A DNA stretch of 13,844 nt from Lysobacterales bacterium (GTDB taxonomy: Bacteria; Pseudomonadota; Gammaproteobacteria; Xanthomonadales; SZUA-36): contig JABSSV010000010.1 of the NCBI GenBank assembly GCA_013213875.1, forward strand, positions 1-13,844, written 5' to 3'. A program made the position numbers and the translations under genes. The notes under the pieces are model-generated. The model was not told the DNA's origin and did not search any database. It saw only the letters and a program-made list of their open reading frames with translations. Positions 13,485 through 13,844 of the stretch are shown piece by piece (within the stretch, counting starts at the first letter, position 1; each line of letters opens with the position of its first letter).

Positions 13485-13844
13485 TCATCCGTCGGACAAC
13501 AGGAAGCGTAGGTCAATGATGGCGGCGTTGGCCCGCGCGACATAATTGGCCATGACCAGCGAGTGATTGGCGAGCGCGCCAAACTTGCTGCCGTTGAGCA
13601 CCATGGGCGAGCGCAGGGGTTCCTGAGTGGCTTCCAGTTCGCGAATGATTTGGCGGAAGCTGGCGGTGGCGTTTTTCTTGGCCAGCACGTCGGCAAAATC
13701 TACTTCCAGAGCCTTTAAAAAGTGAATCAGCGCCCAGGTGGTCCCGCGCGTCTCATAAAAGACGTCATCGATTTCCATCCAGGGAGTTTTAACCACCACT
13801 TCCTGAGCCACACCGGTGGATTGTCTCGCTTCCGTATCGCCAGC
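13485..13844 (-). CDS. DUF2333-family protein, C-terminal part (partial at window edge)
   Basis: The reading frame is open from the right edge to the TGA at 13487-13485, giving 119 residues of the C-terminus. The true start lies outside the window; the GTG at 13811 is only an internal codon. The segments VKTPWMEIDDVFYETRG, TWALIHFLKALEVDFADVL, SFRQIIRELEATQ, PMVLNGSKFGALANHSLVM and ARANAAIIDLRFLL match, from memory, the conserved end of DUF2333 proteins of gammaproteobacteria. These are membrane-anchored proteins of unknown function. It heads the minus-strand group with the amidase and the LOG protein. The family call rests on recall of the motif pattern. Confidence 0.75.
   Translation of the reverse strand, partial: AGDTEARQSTGVAQEVVVKTPWMEIDDVFYETRGTTWALIHFLKALEVDFADVLAKKNATASFRQIIRELEATQEPLRSPMVLNGSKFGALANHSLVMANYVARANAAIIDLRFLLSDG

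Noticed and set aside
1..13844. CRISPR arrays, tRNA or rRNA genes, insertion sequences and phage genes
   Set aside because: No regularly spaced repeats, no recognised RNA gene and no transposase or integrase frame was found on either strand; the gaps between genes are all below 200 bases.

Overview
The window reads as chromosomal DNA of a gammaproteobacterium, fairly GC-rich and densely coded. This rests on GlyQ, GlyS, CmoA, CmoB, a QmcA/NfeD pair and the end of GyrB, all of which look gammaproteobacterial. The left end resembles the neighbourhood of the replication origin in Pseudomonas and relatives, where gyrB lies close to gmhB, glyS and glyQ. A marine lineage such as the Halieaceae (OM60/NOR5) would fit, but that is a guess from general resemblance. 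No tRNA, rRNA, CRISPR array, insertion sequence or phage gene was seen.

Layout. Positions 1-166 hold the 3' end of gyrB (+). It converges, 4 bases apart, on a minus-strand block running qmcA, nfeD, glyQ, glyS and a GmhB-like HAD protein (5099 down to 171). A near-consensus promoter lies just before glyQ. The HAD protein keeps the outline of the heptose-bisphosphate phosphatase GmhB but has lost every catalytic and zinc-binding motif. A divergent gap (5100-5278) separates qmcA from cmoA-cmoB (+), the pair that makes 5-carboxymethoxyuridine at the tRNA wobble position. cmoA and cmoB lie in the same frame, separated by one TGA and eight sense codons.

The most distinctive region is 7178-12266 (+): five genes that overlap end to start. 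They encode a MacB/LolD-type ABC ATPase, three successive different HlyD/MacA-like periplasmic adaptor proteins, and a MacB-type (FtsX-fold) permease. The first adaptor has an ordinary signal peptide and the other two are lipoproteins. Adaptors 1 and 2 share a motif at the presumed coiled-coil tip that adaptor 3 lacks, and only adaptor 3 has an extra C-terminal domain. I infer one export machine with a hetero-oligomeric adaptor ring. No outer-membrane channel and no substrate gene lie in the window.

The operon converges on a minus-strand group read from the right edge: a DUF2333-type protein (5' end outside the window), an AmpD-like muramoyl amidase and a LOG-family nucleotide phosphoribohydrolase. 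The convergence point holds two adjoining inverted repeats, each containing a stop codon.
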